Assembly (NCBI GenBank): GCA_012961725.1
Contig: DTYU01000031.1
Coordinates: forward strand, 1 to 6,796
Reading direction: 5' to 3'
Source of the DNA: Desulfotomaculum sp.
GTDB lineage: Bacteria; Bacillota; Desulfotomaculia; Desulfotomaculales; Ammonificaceae
DNA: 6,796 nt
Positions within the stretch are counted from its first letter, which is position 1; the number at the start of each line of letters is the position of its first letter. The notes under the pieces were generated by a model. The model ran no database searches, was not told where the DNA came from, and saw only the letters and a list, made by a program, of their open reading frames with translations. This document shows, piece after piece, positions 1 to 5,675 of the stretch. Both the position numbers and the translations under genes were made by a program.

Positions 1-9
1 AATTATCGC

Positions 10-72
10 AAGGAAAAATTGCTCCAGGAACTGGTGCACCCGGCAAAGACAAAGATGCTGTTGGTGGTCTTA
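10..72 (+). pseudogene. Truncated duplicate of the apgM 5' end
   Basis: This stretch aligns without gaps to bases 391-453 of the intact apgM downstream, with 58 of 63 bases identical (mismatches at 11, 19, 39, 45 and 63). The offset is 381 bp, so it keeps the same reading phase and encodes the matching N-terminal segment (KLLQELVHPAKTKMLLVVL). Three of the five differences are silent, one changes Q to H, and one changes the second Met to Lys. The first ATG and the ribosome binding site are not preserved, and similarity stops abruptly at 72, just before the catalytic Asp-Gly motif of the real enzyme. The frame then runs through unrelated codons to a TAA at about 130. A nearby Pro-Glu-Phe in that tail could be a remnant of the PEF in ApgM, but this is weak. 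I read it as the remnant of a duplication or recombination event with no enzyme function. Confidence 0.8.
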
Positions 73-305
73 ACCTTCCCCATAAGACCTGAATTCCAAC
101 AACTAATCCAGACACACATGAATTTCCAGTAACCACCCAATCGATTCCTTGCATAGATAGACGAGTTTTCCTGCCGAGCTCCCCTTTTCTCTGGTAGACG
201 GGAAGAGGCGGTTCAAGAACAGCGGGAGCTCTACAGGAAAAGTTTCCTGGCACAGGCAAATTGCAGGAGGTTTTCGTCAGAGGAAGGCGAAAATAAAGGA
301 CAGTG
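73..305. other. Non-coding stretch upstream of apgM
   Basis: No credible gene is seen on either strand. One plus-strand frame stays open from 157 to a TAA at 364-366, but its only standard start codon is a GTG five codons before the stop, and its product resembles no family I know. The stretch contains a palindrome at 234-249 and a segment at 261-294 (GCAGGAGG, then a TTTTCG/CGAAAA inverted repeat). I find no convincing -35/-10 pair for apgM here. Confidence 0.5.
234..249. repeat. Short perfect palindrome (operator-like dyad)
   Basis: CAGGAAAAGTTTCCTG has two perfect 7-bp arms (CAGGAAA and TTTCCTG) around a 2-base AG centre. It lies 135 bp upstream of the apgM start. The compact symmetry and lack of a following T-run suit a protein-binding dyad better than a terminator, but no regulator can be named and chance remains possible. 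Confidence 0.35.
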
Positions 306-381
306 GTGCGGGAAGAATAAGTACACGGAGGCTAACAAGCTGAAAGTTCAAGTGCGGGAAGAATAAATGTACGGAGGTTAA
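306..381 (+). repeat. Direct repeat of the apgM leader including its ribosome binding site
   Basis: Bases 306-335 and 352-381 match at 26 of 30 positions with a period of 46 bp. Both copies begin with the identical 15-mer GTGCGGGAAGAATAA and carry ACGGAGG. The second copy (GGAGG at 373-377) is the working Shine-Dalgarno sequence of apgM, 7 bp before its ATG. The first (GGAGG at 327-331) has no ATG, GTG or TTG at a usable distance and is an orphan. It looks like a local tandem duplication of the gene's leader. Confidence 0.75.
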
Positions 382-384
382 GGT

Positions 385-1614
385 ATGGATATGGAAAAAC
401 TGCTCCAGGAACTGGTGCAGCCGGCCAAGACAAAGATGCTGTTAGTGGTCTTAGACGGGCTCGGCGGGCTGCCGGTGCCGGAGTTCAACGAAAAAACGGA
501 GCTCGGCGCCGCCCGCAAGCCAAACCTCGACAGCCTGGCACGCCGTTCGGAATTAGGGCTGGCCCACCCCGTGTTGCCCGGTATCACCCCCGGTTCGAGC
601 GCCGGTCACTTAGCGCTCTTCGGGTACGACCCAATCAAGTACGTGATCGGCCGCGGCATACTTGAGGCATTAGGGATCGACTTCCCCTTAGAACCGCAGG
701 ACATTGCCATCAGGGCAAATTTGGCCACCGTACGGTATGAATCAGGCGGTATGATCCTCGCCGACAGGCGTGCGGGCCGCCCGGCAACAGAGGTCACCCG
801 GGAAATCTGCGCCCGTCTCCAGGAGGCCGTCCCGGAGATCGAGGGCGTGCGCGTCCTGTTCCGCCCGGTCAAAGAACACCGCTTCGTCATTGTCCTGCGC
901 GGCGAGGGCTTAGATGACCGTGTGGCTGACACCGACCCGCAGGCGGTCGGGGTACCGCCGCTTCCGCCCCGGCCGCTGACGCCGGAGGCTGAGCGTACCG
1001 CAGCCGTTGCCGCAAAGCTGCTCCACCGAATCGCCGCGTTGCTCCGAGCGGAACCTGCCGCGAACTTTGCGCTCCTGCGCGGTTTTTCCCGGCGTCCGAA
1101 GATCACCCTTTTTCCGGACCGGTTCAAGCTCCGCGCCGGCGCCATAGCGCTCTACCCGATGTACCGGGGACTGGCGTCGCTCGTCGGTATGGAGGTTCTG
1201 CCGGTATCCGGCAACACTATCGCCGCCGAAGCAGACGCGCTGAAGGAACACTGGGGGGAGTACGACTTTTTTTTCTTTCACGTCAAGGCCACCGACTCCC
1301 GGGGGGAGGACGGCGACTGGAAAGGCAAATCAGGGGTGATCGAGGAGTTCGACCGATTCCTCCCCGCCCTTTTGGAGCTCAAGCCCGACGCGATCGCCAT
1401 CACCGGTGACCACAGCACCCCGGCGGTATCCAAGGGCCATAGCTGGCACCCGGTGCCTTTCCTCCTGCATTCGCCCTGGGTCCGGTTTGACGGAAACGTT
1501 TCTGGCTTTGATGAGTACGTCTGCGCTAAAGGGGCACTGGGGCATTTTCCGCTCCACTATACCATGAGCCTTCTGTTAGCGAATGCCGGACGCCTCAGTA
1601 AGTTCAGCGCCTGA
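385..1614 (+). CDS. apgM: 2,3-bisphosphoglycerate-independent phosphoglycerate mutase, ApgM type
   Basis: This cytosolic glycolytic enzyme interconverts 3-phosphoglycerate and 2-phosphoglycerate without 2,3-bisphosphoglycerate. It belongs to the alkaline phosphatase superfamily, in the archaeal-type ApgM family that also occurs in many bacteria. The 409 residues match the family length (about 400). Visible signatures are the metal-binding Asp24 in VVLDGLGGLP, the nucleophile Ser71 in TPGSSAGHLALFGYDP, the HVKATDSRGEDGD segment (299-311), Asp342-His343 in TGDHSTP, and His352/His355 in KGHSWHPVP. The start is the ATG at 385, preceded 7 bp upstream by GGAGG, and the N-terminus fits the family. 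One oddity is that position 308, where the archaeal members have DxxGH, carries Glu; I recall other bacterial ApgM proteins sharing this. The gene seems to stand alone: the next gene starts 488 bp away. No clear promoter or terminator is seen. A truncated copy of its 5' end lies upstream at 10-72. Confidence 0.95.
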   Translation: MDMEKLLQELVQPAKTKMLLVVLDGLGGLPVPEFNEKTELGAARKPNLDSLARRSELGLAHPVLPGITPGSSAGHLALFGYDPIKYVIGRGILEALGIDFPLEPQDIAIRANLATVRYESGGMILADRRAGRPATEVTREICARLQEAVPEIEGVRVLFRPVKEHRFVIVLRGEGLDDRVADTDPQAVGVPPLPPRPLTPEAERTAAVAAKLLHRIAALLRAEPAANFALLRGFSRRPKITLFPDRFKLRAGAIALYPMYRGLASLVGMEVLPVSGNTIAAEADALKEHWGEYDFFFFHVKATDSRGEDGDWKGKSGVIEEFDRFLPALLELKPDAIAITGDHSTPAVSKGHSWHPVPFLLHSPWVRFDGNVSGFDEYVCAKGALGHFPLHYTMSLLLANAGRLSKFSA

Positions 1615-1761
1615 CCCCGTATAGCCTAACGAAGGCAAATCAGACCACAGACCCCCGGAGTCCCCCTTTGATCTGCTCACGACCATTTTTCGCGGCCAGC
1701 ATGTTTAAGCCCATCCCAGCCGCAGAAATTTTCGCCGCCGGCTGAAGGTAACCTCGCGGCA

Positions 1762-1804
1762 AACGATTAATTTTATAAGCAATAAGCCATGATGATTAAT
1801 CGTT
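1762..1804. repeat. Wide perfect 10-bp inverted repeat
   Basis: AACGATTAAT (1762-1771) and ATTAATCGTT (1795-1804) are exact reverse complements separated by 23 bases. The arms are AT-rich within a GC-rich neighbourhood, and the spacer contains ATAAGC followed by AATAAGC. There is no T-run after the right arm, so it is not an intrinsic terminator. It may be a binding site for a dimeric regulator or the remnant of a small mobile repeat; the sequence alone does not decide. Confidence 0.5.
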
Positions 1805-1899
1805 AATACCGGGAATGAAAATGGCGCACTATTCGATACTCTCCCCGAAATCTTATTAGGCTTCTTGACATGTTGGCGGTTGATCTATTGGCGGTGCTT

Positions 1900-1930
1900 G
1901 CCGGAAACGGCCTCCGGCCTTAATTCCGGC
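1900..1930. repeat. Nested GC-rich hairpin
   Basis: Outer arms GCCGGAA (1900-1906) and TTCCGGC (1924-1930) pair perfectly and enclose a second small stem, GGCC-TCC-GGCC (1909-1919). The bases after it are not T-rich, so it is unlikely to be an intrinsic terminator. It resembles the foldable cores seen in REP-like intergenic elements, and it sits directly before the heptamer array. Confidence 0.45.
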
Positions 1931-1946
1931 TTACTGGATTCGGGGG

Positions 1947-2003
1947 TCAGAAGCCAATGAGAAGTGAAAGGTTGGAGGTGGAACTATGGTCAGAGGTCGG
2001 AGC
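1947..2003 (+). repeat. Degenerate heptamer repeat array
   Basis: Reading in steps of seven gives TCAGAAG, (ccaa), TGAGAAG, TGAAAGG, TTGGAGG, TGGAACT, (atgg), TCAGAGG, TCGGAGC. The consensus is near TCAGARG, with two 4-base interruptions. Degenerate arrays of this kind are, from memory, common between genes in several Peptococcaceae-type genomes and often cause false gene calls rich in Arg, Ser, Glu and Val, like the spurious frame that begins at 1957. Confidence 0.55.
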
Positions 2004-2018
2004 TAATAATTTAGTATT

Positions 2019-2052
2019 GTGTCCCCGTAATTTGCGTGTCCCCGTAATTTGC
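2019..2052 (+). repeat. Perfect tandem duplication of a 17-mer (GTGTCCCC motif)
   Basis: GTGTCCCCGTAATTTGC occurs twice head to tail at 2019-2035 and 2036-2052, without mismatch. The GTGTCCCC core followed by an AATT-like run resembles, from memory, intergenic repeats found near IS200/REP-associated transposases; no transposase gene is present here. The second copy ends 34 bp before the glgP Shine-Dalgarno sequence, so the repeat lies where a promoter would be expected. Confidence 0.7.
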
Positions 2053-2086
2053 GAGCCTAAAGGCCTGCAGTATAAGGTTATTTTCG

Positions 2087-2093
2087 AGGAGGG
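2087..2093 (+). promoter_or_regulatory. Strong Shine-Dalgarno sequence that fixes the TTG start of glgP
   Basis: AGGAGGG ends 9 bases before the TTG at 2103. No other in-frame start has such a site; the next in-frame ATG, at 2139, is preceded by CTCCCGCCG with no purine-rich match. The TTG start also keeps the FFFKSLAVLPPMP segment, which matches the usual beginning of the family. Confidence 0.75.
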
Positions 2094-2102
2094 TGCCTGC
2101 AT

Positions 2103-4658
2103 TTGTTCTTTTTCAAATCACTCGCTGTTCTCCCGCCGATGCCGCCTGCGCTTGGAAGACTTCCCGAGATGGCCAGAAACTTCTGGTGGTCGTGGGAAGC
2201 GGGCGGTGACGCCCTTTTCCGCTGGTTAGACGCAGAACTGTGGCATGCCCTTCACCACAACCCGATCGCCTTTCTGCTTACACTGCCCCAGGAAAGGCTG
2301 GAGGAGGCTTCCCAAGAACCGGAGTTCTTGGAGATTTACCGGGAGTACCTGCAGCGCTTTGAAAACTACTTGGCGCAGTCAACCTGGTATGATCAAACCT
2401 TTCCCGCGAAAAACGGCAAGGTTATTGCATATCTGTCCGCGGAGTTCGGCATTCACGAGTGCCTGCCGATTTACTCCGGCGGCCTGGGCCTCCTCGCAGG
2501 CGACCACCTGAAAGCAGCAAGCGACCTGGGCGTCCCGCTGGTCGCCGTCGGGCTTCTCTACAAGTTCGGGTACTTCAACCAGGAGCTGAATCCGGAAGGC
2601 TGGCAGGAGGCGCGCTACCCGTTGCTGAATTTCTACAAGATGCCCATCAGCCTCTTGACCGACCATGAAGGCAGGGAGCTTGAGGTCCAGGTAGAGCTTT
2701 CGGATAACACGGCATGCCGGCAGGTTTCGCTGAGAATCTGGCAGGCTTCGGTGGGCAGAGTCAACCTGTACCTGCTTGATGCGGATACCCCCCGCAACGC
2801 CGTTGCAGACCGGCAGCTTACCGGACAGTTGTACGGCGGCGGCCACGAGATGCGTCTTGTTCAGGAGCTGCTCTTAGGTATCGGCGGCGTCCGGGCCCTG
2901 CGAAGACTCGGTATCTCGCCGGCGGTCTGGCACATCAACGAGGGACACCCCGCGTTTTCCGTCATCGAGCGCCTCCGGGAGCTGATCTCTCGAGGGCTGG
3001 ACCTTGAGACGGCTCGGGCGGTGATCCGCGCCTCTACCCTCTTTACCACTCATACCCCGGTGCCTGCCGGGCATGACGTCTTTCAACCGGAACTGCTTAG
3101 CCGTTACTTCGACCGGTTCTTCGGGCAGTTCGACGTGGACTGGCGTTCGGTATTCGAGCCGGCTTACGACCATAACCGGCAGGGATACAACATGACGCTG
3201 CTTGCCCACAGGCACGCCGCTTATACCAACGCTGTAAGCCGGGTCCACCAAGAGACCACCAGACGGATGTTCTTTCATATTTACCCCGGCATTCCGGCCC
3301 ATGAGATACCGGTCGAGACCATAACAAACGGGGTGCACCTTGAAACATGGCTGGCACCGGAATGGGTGGAGCGTTTCAACCGGTTAGCCGGTGACAGTTG
3401 GCGTACGCCAAAAAACAGCCCTGAGGCCTGGGAAAATATCGCCAAGATGTCCGCCGCCGAAGTCTGGGGAGTCCGGAAGGAACTGAAGATCAAGATGCTC
3501 GACAAGTGCCGGGCGCGCCTTTACAACCAGCGTCTCAGGTACTATGCATCCCCTTCCCAGTTGGCGGAAATAGAAACGTACCTGCCGCCGGATGCCCTGA
3601 CTGTGGTGTTCGCCCGGCGCTTCACTGCCTATAAGCGGGCCAACCTGCTCTTACAAGACCGGGAGCGCCTTGCTAAATTAGTAACCGATCCGGCAAGACC
3701 GGTCCAGCTCATTTTTGCAGGGAAGGCCCACCCCGCCGACCGCGCCGGGCAGGAAATGATCAAGCAGATTTATGATCTCAGCCAGCAGGAACCGTTCAAA
3801 GGAAAAATCGCCTTTATCGAAGACTATGACATAGAAATGGCCCGGTACCTGGTTCAGGGAGCAGACGTATGGCTCAACACGCCGCGGCGGCCGCTGGAGG
3901 CCAGCGGTACCAGCGGGCAGAAGGCGGTGCTGAACGGCACCGTGCACTTGAGCATTCTTGACGGGTGGTGGCCGGAGGCTTACGACGGCCAAAACGGTTT
4001 TGCAATCGGCCGTGGGGAGGTTTATCCGGATGAAAGGGTGCAGGACTATTATGACAGCCTTGCGCTTTATGCAGTTCTTGAAGAGATGGTAATTCCAGCG
4101 TATTATGAGCGCACTCACGGCGTGCCCCGCGCCTGGGTCGACCTCATCCGGAACGGCTGGCGTTCAGTTCCTCATTTCTTCTCCACCGGACGGATGATCA
4201 AGGAGTACGCCGCGCGCTTTTACGTACCCTTAATGGAACGATCCGAGCATGTTATCAAGGATAACTACGCCGTAGCCACACGGCTGCGGGACTTTAGGCG
4301 TCACTTAACCGAGAACTGGCCTTCCGTTCGGATCACCTCCATTACGGCGGAAAGACCGATACTTCCCGTGGCCGGCGACGCGGTAAGCATTTCGGCTGTT
4401 GTCCACCTTGGCGCGATCCAGCCTCAGGACGTGGTGGTTGAAGCGGTTCTCGGCAAGGCCAAAGACGGGATGCTGCTTGAACCAACGGGTTTACCAATGG
4501 TTGTAGCGGAATCTCAACCGGACGCCAACTATCTGTACCGAACGACGGTCACCCTGATGCAAGGAACGCTCGGCTTCACCGTCCGCGTTCGTCCTGCGCA
4601 TCCAGACCTGGTTTACCCGTTTGAACTGCCGCTAATAACATGGGCACCCGAGTTCTAA
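2103..4658 (+). CDS. glgP: Alpha-glucan (glycogen/maltodextrin) phosphorylase
   Basis: This cytosolic, pyridoxal-phosphate-dependent enzyme removes terminal glucose units from alpha-1,4-glucans with phosphate, giving glucose-1-phosphate (EC 2.4.1.1). The 851 residues fit the bacterial/archaeal alpha-glucan phosphorylase family that starts with a DUF3417 domain. Visible signatures are the N-terminal ARNFWWSWE and ELWHALHHNP (about 8-105), LSAEFGI and YSGGLGLLAGDHLKAASDLG (111-143), WHINEGHPAF (276-285), HTPVPAGHD (317-325), TNGVH (408-412), FARRFTAYKR (503-512), and the cofactor motif EASGTSGQKAVLNG with the PLP lysine at 607. The usual SGMKA is SGQKA here. A beta-rich C-terminal domain begins near 740. 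The gene starts with TTG behind AGGAGGG. It is separated from apgM by a long repetitive gap and ends 9 bp from a convergent gene. Glycogen versus maltodextrin preference cannot be told from sequence. Confidence 0.95.
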   Translation: MFFFKSLAVLPPMPPALGRLPEMARNFWWSWEAGGDALFRWLDAELWHALHHNPIAFLLTLPQERLEEASQEPEFLEIYREYLQRFENYLAQSTWYDQTFPAKNGKVIAYLSAEFGIHECLPIYSGGLGLLAGDHLKAASDLGVPLVAVGLLYKFGYFNQELNPEGWQEARYPLLNFYKMPISLLTDHEGRELEVQVELSDNTACRQVSLRIWQASVGRVNLYLLDADTPRNAVADRQLTGQLYGGGHEMRLVQELLLGIGGVRALRRLGISPAVWHINEGHPAFSVIERLRELISRGLDLETARAVIRASTLFTTHTPVPAGHDVFQPELLSRYFDRFFGQFDVDWRSVFEPAYDHNRQGYNMTLLAHRHAAYTNAVSRVHQETTRRMFFHIYPGIPAHEIPVETITNGVHLETWLAPEWVERFNRLAGDSWRTPKNSPEAWENIAKMSAAEVWGVRKELKIKMLDKCRARLYNQRLRYYASPSQLAEIETYLPPDALTVVFARRFTAYKRANLLLQDRERLAKLVTDPARPVQLIFAGKAHPADRAGQEMIKQIYDLSQQEPFKGKIAFIEDYDIEMARYLVQGADVWLNTPRRPLEASGTSGQKAVLNGTVHLSILDGWWPEAYDGQNGFAIGRGEVYPDERVQDYYDSLALYAVLEEMVIPAYYERTHGVPRAWVDLIRNGWRSVPHFFSTGRMIKEYAARFYVPLMERSEHVIKDNYAVATRLRDFRRHLTENWPSVRITSITAERPILPVAGDAVSISAVVHLGAIQPQDVVVEAVLGKAKDGMLLEPTGLPMVVAESQPDANYLYRTTVTLMQGTLGFTVRVRPAHPDLVYPFELPLITWAPEF

Positions 4659-4667
4659 GCAGAATTT

Positions 4668-5501
4668 TTAAGGAAGAAAAGCCGCCGGGTCATAAGGGAT
4701 ACCGTTTAAACGGACCTCGAAGTGCAGGTGGGGCCCCGTAGAACGCCCGGTACTCCCGACAGTGCCTATCAGTTCCCCTGCCGAAACGGCCTGGCCGGTT
4801 TTGGCTTCAATCCGGTCACAGTGAGCATAATAGGTAGACCAACCCCCGGGATGCGCCAGTATTATCAGCAGCCCATAGGTATCCGCCGGCCCGGCGTATA
4901 CCACCTGCCCTCCTGCCGCCGCCCGTATCGGTGTACCGGCGTCAGCGGCGATATCCAACCCCTCATGCGGTCTGCCGTCGCGCAGACCGAAGGGAGATGT
5001 TACCGGACCAAGAACCGGCCAACTGAACAGACCGCGCTCATCGCGGCCCTCAAGGTCCACTTGCGGCGAGGTTACCGGAATTAACAGCTCCGTCCCGACC
5101 ATAAGCGGCTCATCGGGGTTAAGGTTATTGATACTCAAGATCTCTTCTAACGCCACACCGTAACAGAGAGCAAGATCCCACAAGGTGTCTCCCTGCACAA
5201 CCCGGTGAATCAAGCTGCCTGCCGGTATCACGATGCACTGGCCGGCATAGATCAGATCATCAGAAGAAAGACCGTTGGCCTTGGCGATGAGATCAAGGCG
5301 CACCCCGTAACGTCCGGCAATAGCCCAAAGGGTGTCTCCCTCGCCGACACGATAATAAGTAGGCAGACCCTGCACAGTAGCCGCCGCAGGACAGGGCTCG
5401 CCGAAAAGCTGCTCATCGCACCCGCCCTCTACCGGCTCTTCTGCCGGTCCAGCGAAGAGTGCCGTTATCAGAAGCATTAATGCCAGGACTTTACTTTTCA
5501 T
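4668..5501 (-). CDS. Secreted LysM-LysM-M23 peptidoglycan endopeptidase
   Basis: This is a probable cell-wall hydrolase that binds peptidoglycan through LysM repeats and cuts peptide cross-links with an M23 (LytM/lysostaphin-type) zinc domain outside the membrane. The 277 residues begin with a short Lys-containing n-region and a hydrophobic stretch (about 5-18), a signal peptide or signal anchor. Two LysM repeats follow, at about 49-93 (YRVGEGDTLWAIAGRYGV) and 97-143 (HRVVQGDTLWDLALCYGV). The M23 domain spans about 160-277, with zinc ligands His179 and Asp183 (HEGLD) and His260, and catalytic His227 and His258 (HLH), all present. Cys28 is not in a proper lipobox, so it is probably not a lipoprotein; Cys28 and Cys37 could form a disulfide. 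The ATG at 5501 has only a weak ribosome binding site. It lies downstream of rho but beyond the rho terminator, so it is probably transcribed separately. A role in sporulation or division is possible but not shown. Confidence 0.9.
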   Translation of the reverse strand: MKSKVLALMLLITALFAGPAEEPVEGGCDEQLFGEPCPAAATVQGLPTYYRVGEGDTLWAIAGRYGVRLDLIAKANGLSSDDLIYAGQCIVIPAGSLIHRVVQGDTLWDLALCYGVALEEILSINNLNPDEPLMVGTELLIPVTSPQVDLEGRDERGLFSWPVLGPVTSPFGLRDGRPHEGLDIAADAGTPIRAAAGGQVVYAGPADTYGLLIILAHPGGWSTYYAHCDRIEAKTGQAVSAGELIGTVGSTGRSTGPHLHFEVRLNGIPYDPAAFLP

Positions 5502-5599
5502 GATCTGATTGGTTTTTCCCTACAGGCCAGCTTTCCTGCCTGATTATGGTAAAATATTCTAAAATTATTCTTCCCCTGGAACCCTTTTTTATACATAAT
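5502..5599. other. AT-rich leader of the M23 peptidase gene
   Basis: This stretch lies between the rho terminator and the peptidase start and is clearly more AT-rich than the flanking genes, as expected for a promoter region. On the minus strand CATAAT (5548-5543) and TATAAA just after the terminator resemble -10 boxes, but neither has a good -35 at 16-18 bp. A small 5-bp dyad, CAGGC/GCCTG (5523-5542), lies in the transcribed leader. Confidence 0.35.
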
Positions 5600-5631
5600 A
5601 AAAAAACGGTCCTCACATTATGGAGGACCGT
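5600..5631 (-). terminator. Intrinsic terminator downstream of rho
   Basis: Read on the minus strand, ACGGTCCTC, an 8-base loop and GAGGACCGT form a perfect 9-bp stem, followed at once by a run of seven T (the first shared with the stem end). This is a classical rho-independent terminator, 88 bases past the rho stop codon. The plus-strand side has no T-run, so it works in the rho direction only. Confidence 0.9.
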
Positions 5632-5675
5632 CGGGCATCTCAAAACCTCGCAATTTAAATAGGCTCTCGGAGGAT

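Larger units (their letters stand above)
1615..2102. other. Repeat-rich intergenic region between apgM and glgP
   Basis: This 488-bp gap has no supportable gene. The plus-strand frame starting at 1957 runs through the heptamer repeats and then into glgP out of frame; I regard it as spurious. The gap contains a 10-bp dyad (1762-1804), a nested hairpin (1900-1930), a heptamer array (1947-2003) and a tandem 17-mer (2019-2052), listed separately. I see no hairpin plus T-run that would serve as a terminator for apgM. A TTGACA at 1865-1870 has no -10 partner at proper spacing. A TATAAG at 2071-2076 would put a transcript start just ahead of the glgP ribosome binding site, but its -35 (TTTGCG, 2048-2053) is poor. 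Confidence 0.6.

Noticed and set aside
157..366. Plus-strand frame open for 69 codons ahead of apgM, ending at a TAA 7 bp before the apgM Shine-Dalgarno sequence
   Set aside because: The only ATG, GTG or TTG in it is a GTG five codons before the stop, the product is unlike any known family, and the end lies in the duplicated leader. Chance is more likely than a leader peptide coupled to apgM.
606..1281. Long minus-strand frames of 179 and 123 codons inside apgM
   Set aside because: They are composition-driven shadows of a GC-rich gene, with low-complexity Arg/Ser-rich products and no family match; apgM is unambiguous.
1717..1744. CAGCCG...CGGCTG hairpin as an apgM terminator
   Set aside because: The stem is only 6 bp with a 16-base loop, and no T-run follows.
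1865..1893. TTGACA as a -35 promoter box for glgP
   Set aside because: The bases 16-18 bp downstream are GC-rich (TTGGCG) and do not form a -10 box.
1888..1903. Possible sigma-54 promoter, TTGGCGGTGCTTGCC
   Set aside because: Only 8 bases separate the GG and GC elements, where sigma-54 promoters require 10.
1957..2229. 90-codon plus-strand frame starting in the gap and running into glgP
   Set aside because: Its N-terminal part translates the heptamer and 17-mer repeats, its C-terminal part overlaps glgP in another frame, and it has no ribosome binding site.
4651..4669. AGTTCT-AAGC-AGAATT hairpin followed by T bases as a glgP terminator
   Set aside because: The stem is short, A/U-rich and contains a G-U pair; it overlaps the stop codon. 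Too weak to call.
4668..5501. Lipoprotein anchoring of the M23 peptidase through Cys28
   Set aside because: Cys28 follows an acidic stretch well after the hydrophobic segment and lacks a lipobox.
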